Below are positions 53,385 to 61,982 of a stretch of 64,000 nt of DNA, piece after piece. How positions within the stretch are numbered: position 1 is the first letter of the stretch; each line of letters begins with the position of its first letter. Source of the DNA: Pseudomonas typographi (lineage in GTDB: Bacteria > Pseudomonadota > Gammaproteobacteria > Pseudomonadales > Pseudomonadaceae); contig NZ_JAAOCA010000027.1 of NCBI RefSeq assembly GCF_014694385.1, positions 1 to 64,000 on the forward strand, given 5' to 3'. Both the position numbers and the translations under genes were made by a program. The notes below the pieces were generated by a model. That model did no database searches. It saw only the letters and a program-made list of their open reading frames with translations, and was not told the DNA's origin.

Positions 53385-55604
53385 TTACCACCGGAAAGCC
53401 ACAGTGCCCAACAGGGTGCGCTGTTCACCCCAGTAGCAACGGCCGGCGTTGTTGCAACCCGACACATACTCCTTGTCGAACAGGTTCTTCGCGTTCACAT
53501 CAACCGACCAATGCTTGTTGATGTCGTAGCCGACCAACGCGTCCACCAGGGTCACATCGCCGGTTTTCAACTTGCCGTACAACGTCGCCGGCGTGTAGGC
53601 AAAGGTGTTATCGAAGTAGCGAATACCGCCCCCTACCCGGAACCCGCTGAGGGCGCCTTCGAGGAAGCGATAGGTCGCCCAGGCCGAGGCCATGTTGCGC
53701 GGCACGCCGGTCAACTGGTGATCCTTGTACAGTGAACCGGCGGTGTCTTTGGTTACCCGGGCGTCGGTGTAGGTGTACGAGGCCGCCAGGCTTAGGTTTT
53801 TGGTCACGTCGCTGTTGACCTCAAGCTCCACACCCTTGGACTCGCTCTTGCCCACCTGGCGGCTGAAGCCGCTGCTGTCCGACACCACGTCGTCCTTTTT
53901 GGTCAAGTCGAACGCCGCCGCCGTGAACGTGGTATTCCAGCCTTTGGGTTCGAACTTCAGGCCCGCTTCGTATTGGCTGCTGAGGATAGGGTTGAACAGT
54001 GCGCCAGTTGGGTCCGACGATTGCTGCGACGGCGTGAATGCCGTCGAGTAGCTGACGTAGGGCGACAGCCCGTTAGTGAACTGATACATCAGGCCGGTCT
54101 GCCAGCTGAATCTATGATCCCAGCCGTCCAGGTCAGTACCCGCCACCGCCGCGCTGCCGGTGTGGGCTGCGCTGGCACGGTTGCGGTAGGTGCTGTTGAC
54201 ATAGTCCTGGCGGCCACCCAGCAGGAAAATCCATTGGTCGTACTTGCTCTGCAACTGCGAATAGACGCCATACATTTGCTGACTGAGCTGGGAGTTCTGC
54301 ACATACTGCGTCGTGGCCGGTTGCACCGCCGAATACGCCGGGTTGAACACGTCGATGGTGCCGCCACGGCCGGCCAGCCAGTCCTGGTTGAAGGAGGTGC
54401 GGTCGTAACTGGCGCCGACCAAGACGGTGTTGTCCAGCGCACCCGTGCTGAAGTGGCCCTCCAGTTGGTTGTCTAGCGAATAGGCAAGGGATTTGTTCTG
54501 GCGGTCGTAGGCGGTGTTGGTCAGCGTGCTGCCATAGCCTGCCTCATCGAGGTTGCCCGGCCAGCTTTCCTGGCGGTCCAGGCGCGATTCCATGTACCGC
54601 GAGTTCTGTCGGAATTGCCAGTTATCGTCCAGTTGGCGGCTGAACTCGTAACCCAGCGTCCAGGTTTCGCGCTTGAAGTCGTCCCAGTTCGGGTTGCCGG
54701 TGAAGGCGTCCTTTTTGATCTTGCCATTGACGTTGTCGAGCAAGGTGCCGGCAGCCGGGTAGCCGAGTTCCAACTTCGTGCGGTCGCGCTGATAGGTCGA
54801 CAGCAACGTCAGCGCGGTATTCTCGTCAAGATTAAAGGTGATCGAGGGCGCTACATAGATACGGTCATCCGGCACGCTCTTGACCTGGGTATCCGACTCT
54901 CGCCCCAGCAACACCACACGGCCGAGAATCCGATTATCATCGGTCAGCGGGCCGGACACGTCGAGCGCGACTTGTTTACGGTTATCGTTGCCGTACGACA
55001 GCCGCGCTTCACCCTGGGCAGTGGTGGTGGGGCGCTTGCTGACCAGGTTAACCAGGCCGCCGGGGGCGTTCTCACCATACAGAATCGAGCTGGGGCCGCG
55101 GAACACCTCGGTGCGCTCCAGGCCATAGGGTTCGGTGGTGGTGTCATAGCGGTTGCCTTGCAGGCGCAGCCCATCCTTGAGCAAGCCATAGCCGTAGTCG
55201 GTGGCATTGTAGCCACGGATATAGAACAGGTCGCCAGCCAGCCCATCGCCTACCGCGAACGGTGGCGCAAAAATACCGGGGACGTAGCCGAGAATATCGG
55301 TAAGGGTCTGCGACGCCTGATCCTGCATCCGCTGGCGTGTAACGACCGATACCGAACGCGGCGTTTCCGACAGCGGTGTGCTGGTCTTGGTGGCAGCGGT
55401 GCTGTTCTGGGCTTGATAGCCAACGCTTTGCTGCCCTACCAGCGCCTCATCGGAAACGACGGTGCTTGGCAGTTCAAGGGTGGTGCCCTTGTTGGGCTCG
55501 GTGGGCGCATCCTCAGCCCGTGCAGCACTGTGGCACACGATTGTGGCAACCATGGCTGCCAAGGTTTTCATCCTGAATTGGTTGTTATTATGGTTGCTGG
55601 CCAT
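53385..55604 (-). CDS. TonB-dependent siderophore receptor (FhuA-like)
   Basis: A 739-residue outer-membrane receptor for ferric hydroxamate-type siderophores or similar. A signal peptide (ends ARA-ED) is followed by a TonB-box-like region, a plug domain (about 65-185; LSETPRSVSVVTRQRM, YIRGYN, RGPSSILYGENAPGGLVNLVSKRP) and a 22-strand barrel that ends in aromatic FRW. A Cys pair (SGCNNAGRCYW) near the C-terminus is typical of the FhuA group. ATG 55604 has AGGAGG about ten bases upstream. A Fur box precedes it. No siderophore synthesis or uptake genes are adjacent, so it may use a foreign siderophore. Confidence 0.92.
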   Translation of the reverse strand: MASNHNNNQFRMKTLAAMVATIVCHSAARAEDAPTEPNKGTTLELPSTVVSDEALVGQQSVGYQAQNSTAATKTSTPLSETPRSVSVVTRQRMQDQASQTLTDILGYVPGIFAPPFAVGDGLAGDLFYIRGYNATDYGYGLLKDGLRLQGNRYDTTTEPYGLERTEVFRGPSSILYGENAPGGLVNLVSKRPTTTAQGEARLSYGNDNRKQVALDVSGPLTDDNRILGRVVLLGRESDTQVKSVPDDRIYVAPSITFNLDENTALTLLSTYQRDRTKLELGYPAAGTLLDNVNGKIKKDAFTGNPNWDDFKRETWTLGYEFSRQLDDNWQFRQNSRYMESRLDRQESWPGNLDEAGYGSTLTNTAYDRQNKSLAYSLDNQLEGHFSTGALDNTVLVGASYDRTSFNQDWLAGRGGTIDVFNPAYSAVQPATTQYVQNSQLSQQMYGVYSQLQSKYDQWIFLLGGRQDYVNSTYRNRASAAHTGSAAVAGTDLDGWDHRFSWQTGLMYQFTNGLSPYVSYSTAFTPSQQSSDPTGALFNPILSSQYEAGLKFEPKGWNTTFTAAAFDLTKKDDVVSDSSGFSRQVGKSESKGVELEVNSDVTKNLSLAASYTYTDARVTKDTAGSLYKDHQLTGVPRNMASAWATYRFLEGALSGFRVGGGIRYFDNTFAYTPATLYGKLKTGDVTLVDALVGYDINKHWSVDVNAKNLFDKEYVSGCNNAGRCYWGEQRTLLGTVAFRW

Positions 55605-55687
55605 CTGCAACGCCCCTCCTTTGAATTCAAACGGGCCGCAAGCCCCAAGCTAACGATAAATGTTACAAAAAGCGCGCAAATGTAGCA

Positions 55688-55706
55688 GAGAATCATTATC
55701 TCTATC
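55688..55706 (-). promoter_or_regulatory. Fur box before the TonB receptor
   Basis: The - strand reads GATAGAGATAATGATTCTC, which matches the 19-base Fur consensus at 15 positions. It lies 84 bases before the receptor ATG, so iron repression is expected. Confidence 0.8.
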
Positions 55707-55773
55707 ATTCATAGTTTTGAATATGGACTAAAAGTATTTGTTTTCCTGGCGACGCAATCGATGTGAATCCCTG

Positions 55774-55870
55774 CAACGATGTTGGCGGAAGGTCGCGCAG
55801 GCAGCCGCGCTTTCGGTCGGCCAGCGCACGGTGGCGGCGCCGCGTGAGTGTGGTGTTTCGTGGCAGATGA
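55774..55870 (+). pseudogene. Possible fragment of an ISL3-type transposase
   Basis: The + frame here reads a short helix-turn-helix-like stretch (AALSVGQRTVAAPRECGVSW) resembling the RTVAE-AR--GVSW-T motif of ISL3-family transposases. No start, no catalytic domain and no inverted repeats are present. Weak evidence; it would fit decay of a mobile element next to the receptor gene. The rest of 55,870-56,017 holds nothing that I recognise. Confidence 0.2.
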
Positions 55871-56017
55871 TAGGCGGGGAGTACCCGCGGAGGCGGCCCG
55901 CCTCAGTTCTGCAGCGCAGGCTGGTGAAGCGATGCACAGGGGCAGCCTATGCCGGTGAAGCTTGGAGGTCGGCGCCCGCCCAGGACCTGCAGGCTTGAAC
56001 GGGCGCCTAGCTGCGAA

Positions 56018-56182
56018 TCACTCGTGGTGTTCTGCACCCACGAACGTCAGCGAAGTGAAATAGCCTCGCGTGTCGATGGCCTTGTCGCCCGATGCCGGGA
56101 CGGATACATATGCGGCGATCGCGTTCAGCCCTTCGTTGCGCACGGTCACCTGGGCGTTACCGTTTTTGTCGGTGGTAGCGGC
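56018..56182 (-). pseudogene. C-terminal remnant of a DUF4198-like periplasmic protein
   Basis: The - strand encodes about 54 residues in one open frame ending in TGA at 56018-56020: TTDKNGNAQVTVRNEG, IAAYVSVP, and TRGYFTSLTFVG at the end. This matches the end of DUF4198 proteins, which often lie next to TonB-dependent receptors. It has no start and no ribosome site and is cut off exactly where the exonuclease gene ends (56183), so the front of the gene was lost. Confidence 0.6.
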
Positions 56183-57271
56183 CTACCGCTTGGCGTCTGT
56201 TTTCGGCAACGTGATACTTATCAACAACGGCAAATGGTCGGAAATCCCTAACGTGTCTTCTTGGCGCACCCGTGCATCGAGCTGGGCCAACTGCGGGCTA
56301 TGGAAAAAATAGTCCAAGGTCCGATCCGGGCCATTGCCGTGGCTGCCGTTGGCGAAATAGGTCAGCCATTGCCCCCGTTGCAAACCGCCGGCCTGGGCAT
56401 TGCTGGGCACCATTGGGTAGCGCTCCCAAAGCAGGTGCAGGTCGCTGTCGGGCGCGTAATATGGCTGTAGTGACGGTTCCAGGCGGCGATACTGGCCCAG
56501 CGGCAGGGCATTGAAATCGCCGCCCAGCAGCCAGGGTGTGCCCTGGCTTTCGAGCCGGTCGAGGCGCCCGCGCAGGGCGACCAACTGGCTGCGCTGGGTA
56601 TCGCTGCCGGCGTGGTAGCGCCCCAATTGCGTGTTGAGTACCGCAAACAGGCTGCCATCGGCCACGTTCAGGTAGCTTGACAGCAGTGCAGGCCGGGGGG
56701 CGAACAGTTGTGTCAGGGCGTTGCCCGGTAGCGGCAGTTGTAGCCGCTCAGCCCGTTCGATGCGGTAGCGGCTGAACGTGGCGACGGTTCTGCCCACGCT
56801 GCCCAACAGGTGCCAGCGTGGCACGAAGGCGGCCTTGAACTCGTAGGCCTGGGCACTGCAGGAGTAGAGGTCGGCCAAACGTTCGCGCAGCAGCGCGAGT
56901 TGGTCTTGGTAATAACTGGCGCGGGCTTGGTTGTCGACTTCTTGTAGCAGCAGCACGTCGGGGTTTTCTTCGCGCACTACGCGGGCCACTTCGTCCAGGC
57001 CGTGGGCAAGGTCGGCCGGGGTCGGGCGCTCGTCGGCTGCGCGGGCGCCCGGGCGTTCGTACCAGAACACATAGCGTTTGCCGGCCAGGTACTGCACGTT
57101 CCAGGTCATCACCTTCAGCCCTTGGCCCGGCACCAGGGAGGCGGGGTTGCCCTGGCAGAACGGAGCCACGGCCAAGTGCTTGGGTGGGTGCCAACTGATG
57201 CGATACACCCCCACACCCACGATCACGGCGGCCAGCACAGCCAGTAGCAGGGCAGTACGCAAACGTCGCAT
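56183..57271 (-). CDS. Endonuclease/exonuclease/phosphatase family protein
   Basis: A 362-residue protein with an N-terminal membrane anchor or signal (residues 5-25), followed by a DNase-I-like EEP fold: MTWNVQYL, LLLQEVDNQ (metal Glu), GGDFNALPL and the catalytic SDHLPLL near the end. Substrate (nucleic acid, lipid head group or sugar phosphate) is not determined. It precedes the YciC-like gene on the - strand by 36 bases. Confidence 0.88.
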   Translation of the reverse strand: MRRLRTALLLAVLAAVIVGVGVYRISWHPPKHLAVAPFCQGNPASLVPGQGLKVMTWNVQYLAGKRYVFWYERPGARAADERPTPADLAHGLDEVARVVREENPDVLLLQEVDNQARASYYQDQLALLRERLADLYSCSAQAYEFKAAFVPRWHLLGSVGRTVATFSRYRIERAERLQLPLPGNALTQLFAPRPALLSSYLNVADGSLFAVLNTQLGRYHAGSDTQRSQLVALRGRLDRLESQGTPWLLGGDFNALPLGQYRRLEPSLQPYYAPDSDLHLLWERYPMVPSNAQAGGLQRGQWLTYFANGSHGNGPDRTLDYFFHSPQLAQLDARVRQEDTLGISDHLPLLISITLPKTDAKR

Positions 57272-57306
57272 CCAAGGCTCCGGAGCGTGACGGGGGCAGG
57301 GCCCCG

Positions 57307-57975
57307 TCAGGGGTTTGGCCGCAAGGTTGGGTCGCTGACCAACATGAACAGGCGAAACAGCACCACGGTGGTGAACAGTTGCAAAAAGCTGTTCAGGCTG
57401 TCGATCAGCAGTGACAGCAACAGGTTGCCGTCGGCGGGGTACACCTCGCTACTGGCCCAGTCGATTATCCACAGTGGCACCAGCACCAGCAGGATGCACA
57501 CCAGGATCTGCCAAAACCAGCCGCGGCTGAGTTCAAAGCTTTGCTTGATCGCCGCCAGCGGCGGCAAACCCCGCAGCACTAACAGGTATTCGGCGAACAC
57601 CAGCTTGGTCATTACCCACAGGCCCGGCAGCACGAACAGCGACATGCCCAGCATGATGAACAACGTGCTGATCGCCGCCAGCAGGGCGAATTTTGGCCAC
57701 AGCCGCAACGCCATACCCCATAGGTGGCCGGGGCGAGGGGCGTCACCATTGCTGCGGGCGTCCAGGTAATAGATGAGCGCGCCGGTGTACAGCGGATAGA
57801 ACAGCAGGCCCACCAGGATGTCGAACACAGGTGAACCGGATGGGCCTGTGCTGCGCGCTACCAGTTGTTCGGCCAGGGCTTCGAGCACCACCAGCGGCAG
57901 GCACAATTGCGCGATGGCGAGCAAATGGCGGCGAAAGAAGTACAGGGCGTCTTGCAGGATGGTCAACGGATTCAT
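57307..57975 (-). CDS. YciC-family inner-membrane protein
   Basis: A 222-residue membrane protein with about five hydrophobic helices of the YciC (UPF0259) family; DALYFFRRHLLAIAQLCLPLV and KQSFELSRGWFWQIL are typical. No function is known. The start at 57975 (MNPLTILQDALYFF) is preferred over one at 57996. It is divergent from the DUF2076 gene and probably co-transcribed with the EEP gene. Confidence 0.85.
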   Translation of the reverse strand: MNPLTILQDALYFFRRHLLAIAQLCLPLVVLEALAEQLVARSTGPSGSPVFDILVGLLFYPLYTGALIYYLDARSNGDAPRPGHLWGMALRLWPKFALLAAISTLFIMLGMSLFVLPGLWVMTKLVFAEYLLVLRGLPPLAAIKQSFELSRGWFWQILVCILLVLVPLWIIDWASSEVYPADGNLLLSLLIDSLNSFLQLFTTVVLFRLFMLVSDPTLRPNP

Positions 57976-58141
57976 CGGGCGGCTATCGGTTGGCAAAGCA
58001 GGGCCACACTGTAGCCGATACGGGGCCTTTGGATAAATTAACTTTCATCCACCCAGCCAATTGAAAGCCGTGGGCCAGGCCCCCATCATTTTACGACTTG
58101 GCCATTGCGGCCAGGCATTTTTGGCAACGTATGAGGTGGCC

Positions 58142-58834
58142 ATGAACAGTGAAGAGCAAACCTTGATCGATGGCTTGTTTGCCCGCCTGAAAAAAGCCGA
58201 AGCCGAGGGTGGCCCGCGCGATGCCCCGGCCGAGCAGCGGATTAGGGAGCACCTGGCCGGGCAGCCGGCGGCGCCCTACTACATGGCCCAGGCGATTCTG
58301 GTACAGGAAGCCGCCCTCAAGCGCCTGGATGAACAAAAACGCCAGTTGCAAGCCGACCTCGACGATGCCCGCGCCCGTGCCCAGGCGCCGGCCCAAGCTG
58401 GCGGCGGTTTTCTCTCGAACCTGTTTGGCGGCGGTAACCGTGATACAACCCCAGCGCCGCGTAGCAATGCCGGGGGCTGGCGCGAACCCAACAGCAGTTG
58501 GGGCCAGCCTTCGCCACCGGTACAGCAGGGTTATGCGGCGCAGCCGCAGGCCTTATCGGGTGGGGGTGGGTTCATGCGTGGGGCGTTGCAAACCGCGGCC
58601 GGCGTGGCGGGTGGGGTGATGCTCGCCGAGGGCATCAGCAGCTTGTTCCACCACGGCAATGCCCCGCAGGATATCGTCGAGGTGATCCGCGAAGAGCCAA
58701 TGGCGGCCGAGCCGCTGGCCGACCAAAGCGGCACCGCGGAGTGGAACAACGATGACCGTGGCGGTTTTGCCAACACCGATTGGGGCAGCGACGGCGCCGA
58801 CGGTGGCTTTTTCGACGATGATGACTACGTGTAA
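58142..58834 (+). CDS. DUF2076 domain protein
   Basis: A 230-residue protein of the DUF2076 family. The N-terminal helical part (MNSEEQTLIDGLFARLKKAE, then YYMAQAILVQE and a coiled coil) is followed by a Gly/Pro-rich linker, a short hydrophobic GxxxG-like segment (about 143-165) and an acidic C-terminus that ends GGFFDDDDYV. A ribosome site is not obvious but the start fits family length. The function is unknown. A terminator follows. Confidence 0.87.
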   Translation: MNSEEQTLIDGLFARLKKAEAEGGPRDAPAEQRIREHLAGQPAAPYYMAQAILVQEAALKRLDEQKRQLQADLDDARARAQAPAQAGGGFLSNLFGGGNRDTTPAPRSNAGGWREPNSSWGQPSPPVQQGYAAQPQALSGGGGFMRGALQTAAGVAGGVMLAEGISSLFHHGNAPQDIVEVIREEPMAAEPLADQSGTAEWNNDDRGGFANTDWGSDGADGGFFDDDDYV

Positions 58835-58891
58835 GCCTGTTGGTGTGATTCACACTCCTCGAACTGGCATACTTCAGCTTCCAGCCGCACA

Positions 58892-58920
58892 GCGCCACCC
58901 TCTGGCGGCGCTTTCGTTTT
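58892..58920 (+). terminator. Rho-independent terminator after the DUF2076 gene
   Basis: Stem GCGCCACC / GGCGGCGC (one mismatch) with a CTCT loop, followed by TTTCGTTTT. It ends 21 bases before the GTG of the NYN-domain gene. Confidence 0.7.
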
Positions 58921-58941
58921 CGGCAAGCGTGGGGGCCAAGT

Positions 58942-59421
58942 GTGAAGAAAATCGCAGTGTTCGCCGATGTGCAGAACCTCTACTACACCGTGCGCCAGGC
59001 CTACGGTTGCCACTTCAATTATTCGGCTTTTTGGGCAGGCATCGCCCGCGAAGGTGAGATCGTCGAAGCGTATGCCTATGCGATCGACCGTGGCGACGCG
59101 CGCCAGCAGCAGTTCCAGCAGATTCTGCGCAACCTGGGGTTCACCGTGAAGCTCAAGCCCTACATCCAGCGCGCCGACGGCTCGGCCAAGGGCGACTGGG
59201 ACGTGGGTATCACCATCGACATCCTCGATGCGGCGCCACGGGTCGATGAAGTGGTGCTAGCCTCCGGCGATGGCGACTTCGACCTGCTGCTACAGCGCAT
59301 CATTGAGCGCGACGGGGTGCAGGCGGTGGCCTATGGCGTACCGGGCCTGACCGCCGGCGCGTTGATCCGCTCGGCTAGCCGTTACGTACCTATCGAAGGG
59401 GCTTTGCTGTTGCGCAATTGA
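58942..59421 (+). CDS. NYN-domain (DUF88) PIN-like nuclease
   Basis: A 159-residue protein with a NYN domain, a PIN-like fold with a likely metal-dependent RNase function. Acidic site residues are seen in FADVQNLYY near residue 8, DVGITIDI near residue 90 and the GDGDFDLLL motif near residue 112. It starts with GTG 58942 just after a terminator. RNA substrate is unknown. Confidence 0.88.
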   Translation: MKKIAVFADVQNLYYTVRQAYGCHFNYSAFWAGIAREGEIVEAYAYAIDRGDARQQQFQQILRNLGFTVKLKPYIQRADGSAKGDWDVGITIDILDAAPRVDEVVLASGDGDFDLLLQRIIERDGVQAVAYGVPGLTAGALIRSASRYVPIEGALLLRN

Positions 59422-59439
59422 TGGCACGGCGCCGCATGC

Positions 59440-59592
59440 TTAGCCGTAGTGGTATCGGCGGGCGATGAGGGTCAGTACGCCCTGTTCGAGCCAGTAGATA
59501 AGCTGGTGCGCCTTGTTGATGCGGCGGGAAGCATAGCCAGGTAAGTCGCCCTTCAGCCGTTCGGGCCCGCCGGTGCCGGTGAGCCTCGTGGG
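59440..59592 (-). pseudogene. C-terminal remnant of a YoeB-type toxin
   Basis: On the - strand, the frame ending at TAA 59440-59442 reads GTGGPERLKGDLPGYASRRI, then about eight residues later HQLIYWLEQGVL and IARRYHYG. This is the signature end of YoeB/Txe mRNA interferases, including the final RYHY. Upstream, RAALTDADPR is in another frame, so there is a frameshift, and no YefM-type antitoxin is present. Only about 50 of the usual 85 residues remain. Confidence 0.7.
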
Positions 59593-59602
59593 TCGGCATC
59601 TG

Positions 59603-60523
59603 TCAGCGCCGCCCTGTTGGAGTAAGATTGGCCCCTAGGTACTCGATCAAAGCACTCACTTTTGGCAACGCTTCGCGGCTCTTTAGCCATACCAGATTCA
59701 TGGGCAGGCCCTCGGTGGCAAGGTGTGGAAGAACCTCCACCAGTCGTCCACTCTTTAAATGCGCCTGAACCAACCACGTTGGCAGTTGGGCGATGCCAAG
59801 CCCCGCCAATACTGCCATGACTTCTCCTTCTCCGTCCCCAACTGCAATGTGGGGGTGCATGATCCTACGCTCCCTATCACCCTGCTGGCGGCCTTTGAAA
59901 TACCAGGGGATAGCCATTCCATCGTTCTGTCCATAGCCCACACAGAGGTGCCCATCCAGATCCGACTCGGAGTGGGGCTGCCCGTATTGGCCCAGATAGT
60001 CGGGCGAGGCGCAGAAAATGAGTTTCTGCGTGCCAAAAAACTGGTGCCCCATAGAGGTCGGCCAAGCGTCCGGGCCGCCGATCCTCACAACAATGTCGAT
60101 ACCCTCGTGTACCGGATCGACATAACGATCCGAAAACGACACATGGGGTGAAAGTCGTGGATGCTGTTTTACAAACTCGATAATCAGCGGCAACACGTGC
60201 AGCCGTCCATAAGAGGCAGGTAAATCGATCCTTACTTTGCCTTGGGGCTCAGTCTGCTCCGAAGTCAGCGCGATCTCGACTTCCTCCAGATCAGATAACA
60301 CTGCTGTACATGTACGGTAGAATATTTGACCCGCCTCGGTAAGGCTGAGGCGCCTTGTGGTTCGCTGAAACAGGCGGATGCCGAGCCTCCCTTCAAGTCT
60401 CGCCACACTTTTACTGACGGCAGAGTTGGTCAGGTTGAGGCGTTCGGCCGCCGCTGTAAAACTGCCCACATCGGCAACGATAACGAAAACATCAATGCCC
60501 TTGAGGCGTTCAGACGAAAACAT
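59603..60523 (-). CDS. LysR-family transcriptional regulator
   Basis: A 306-residue LysR regulator. The N-terminal winged HTH (residues 1-60: FTAAAERLNLTNSAVSKSVARLE) and the periplasmic-binding-like effector domain (about 90-300) are complete. It is divergent from the MFS gene, the typical layout for control of the neighbouring efflux and reductase genes. The gene and its 108-base upstream gap are somewhat AT-richer than flanking core DNA, which hints at lateral acquisition. Confidence 0.9.
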   Translation of the reverse strand: MFSSERLKGIDVFVIVADVGSFTAAAERLNLTNSAVSKSVARLEGRLGIRLFQRTTRRLSLTEAGQIFYRTCTAVLSDLEEVEIALTSEQTEPQGKVRIDLPASYGRLHVLPLIIEFVKQHPRLSPHVSFSDRYVDPVHEGIDIVVRIGGPDAWPTSMGHQFFGTQKLIFCASPDYLGQYGQPHSESDLDGHLCVGYGQNDGMAIPWYFKGRQQGDRERRIMHPHIAVGDGEGEVMAVLAGLGIAQLPTWLVQAHLKSGRLVEVLPHLATEGLPMNLVWLKSREALPKVSALIEYLGANLTPTGRR

Positions 60524-60631
60524 TGCTGCTCCAATTGATGAATTCAGTTCCCTTCACTCGGTACAAACAAGCCAAAATAAAACACCCCTTCTCCAATACA
60601 CTATGTCAAAACCTGATTGGAGTTAAGCGTT

Positions 60632-61816
60632 ATGCAGTCCCCCTCGGTGGCCAGTGCCCCCGGCGAAACATCACGGTCGGCGCTTCAGATCCTGATCATG
60701 GCGGTCGCAGCCTTTATCATCGTGACTACCGAGTTCCTGATCGTCGGCCTACTACCGTCTCTTTCCCGAGAATTGAACATCTCCATAGCCTTGGCTGGCC
60801 AAGTGGTTACTCTCTTCGCCTTCACGGTGATGTTGTTCGGGCCTGTACTCACAGCCAAGCTGGCGCACGTTGAACGCAAGAAATTATTCACCCTGATTCT
60901 AATGGTGTTTGCCGCCTCCAACGTTTTGGCTGCCGTCTCCACCAACATTTGGGTGCTGGCCCTGGCTCGCTTTATCCCGGCCCTAGCGCTGCCGGTATTT
61001 TGGGGCACCGCCAGCGAGACTGCCGGGCAACTCGCAGGGCCTGGCCAGTCGGGGAAGGCGGTCGGTAGAATTTACCTGGGCATCACCGCCGCACTGGTGT
61101 TTGGTGTGCCGCTAGGCACCCTGGCGGCTGAGTCCGTGGGCTGGCGTGGAAGCTTCTGGATCTTGGCAGCGATCGCCCTGTTCATCGGTGTGCTGATGCA
61201 TCTGGTGATGCCGGAGCTGCCAGTCTCCGGCAGCTCGCACCCCGACCATAAGCAGACGATGATCTTGCGCCAACCGCGCTTTGTGGCTCATTTGCTGTTG
61301 TCGATCCTGACTTTCACCGCATTGTTCACGGCTTACACCTATCTGGCCGACATTCTGGAGCGGCTGGGTGGCATTCCTGCTGGCCAAGTGGGCTGGTGGC
61401 TAATGGGCTTCGGCGCGATCGGCATGGTCGGTAACCACCTGGGCGGCAGCATGGTAGACCGCAAACCACTGGCTGCCATGGTGGTATTCCTGGTGCTGGC
61501 CGGTGCCGGCATGCTCGCGGCGGTACCGCTGGCGCCTCAGCACATCTGGCTGATGGTCGCGCTGGTGGCCTGGGGTATCGGCTATACGGCTTTGTTCGTG
61601 GTATGCCAAGTTAGGGTCATGCAGGCTGGAGCGCAGGCTCAGGCGCTAGCCGCGACCCTGAACATTTCGGCGGCCAACGCTGGCATTGGCCTGGGCGCGA
61701 TAGTTGGCGGAATCGGCATCGGCCACTACGGGCTGAACTCCATCGGCATTATCGCCACCCTCATCGCCGCGCTCGCCGTCATCATCGCGCTGCTGATGAT
61801 GATGCGTCGCCAGTAA
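60632..61816 (+). CDS. MFS efflux transporter (DHA1-like)
   Basis: A 394-residue major facilitator protein with twelve membrane helices, similar to AraJ/NepI-like and sugar or drug exporters. The opening (AFIIVTTEFLIVGLLPSLSRE) and motif A-like loops (AKLAHVERKK; GGSMVDRKP) are visible. ATG 60632 with GGAG ten bases upstream is chosen; a TTG at 60617 would extend it. Substrate unknown. It lies between a divergent LysR gene and an old yellow enzyme. Confidence 0.88.
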   Translation: MQSPSVASAPGETSRSALQILIMAVAAFIIVTTEFLIVGLLPSLSRELNISIALAGQVVTLFAFTVMLFGPVLTAKLAHVERKKLFTLILMVFAASNVLAAVSTNIWVLALARFIPALALPVFWGTASETAGQLAGPGQSGKAVGRIYLGITAALVFGVPLGTLAAESVGWRGSFWILAAIALFIGVLMHLVMPELPVSGSSHPDHKQTMILRQPRFVAHLLLSILTFTALFTAYTYLADILERLGGIPAGQVGWWLMGFGAIGMVGNHLGGSMVDRKPLAAMVVFLVLAGAGMLAAVPLAPQHIWLMVALVAWGIGYTALFVVCQVRVMQAGAQAQALAATLNISAANAGIGLGAIVGGIGIGHYGLNSIGIIATLIAALAVIIALLMMMRRQ

Positions 61817-61982
61817 AGTGGGCCGGCACATTTCATAAACCCACATCATTAACAAGGTATCCGGGTCGCAGCGCACTACCGCGCGAGCTTCAAGCCTTCG
61901 CCTTCGACCCTGCACACCGAACCTAGTGTGATTGTTGCGGTAAACCTCGGCTGCTTGATTCCTATCCACAGGAGGAACCCTC

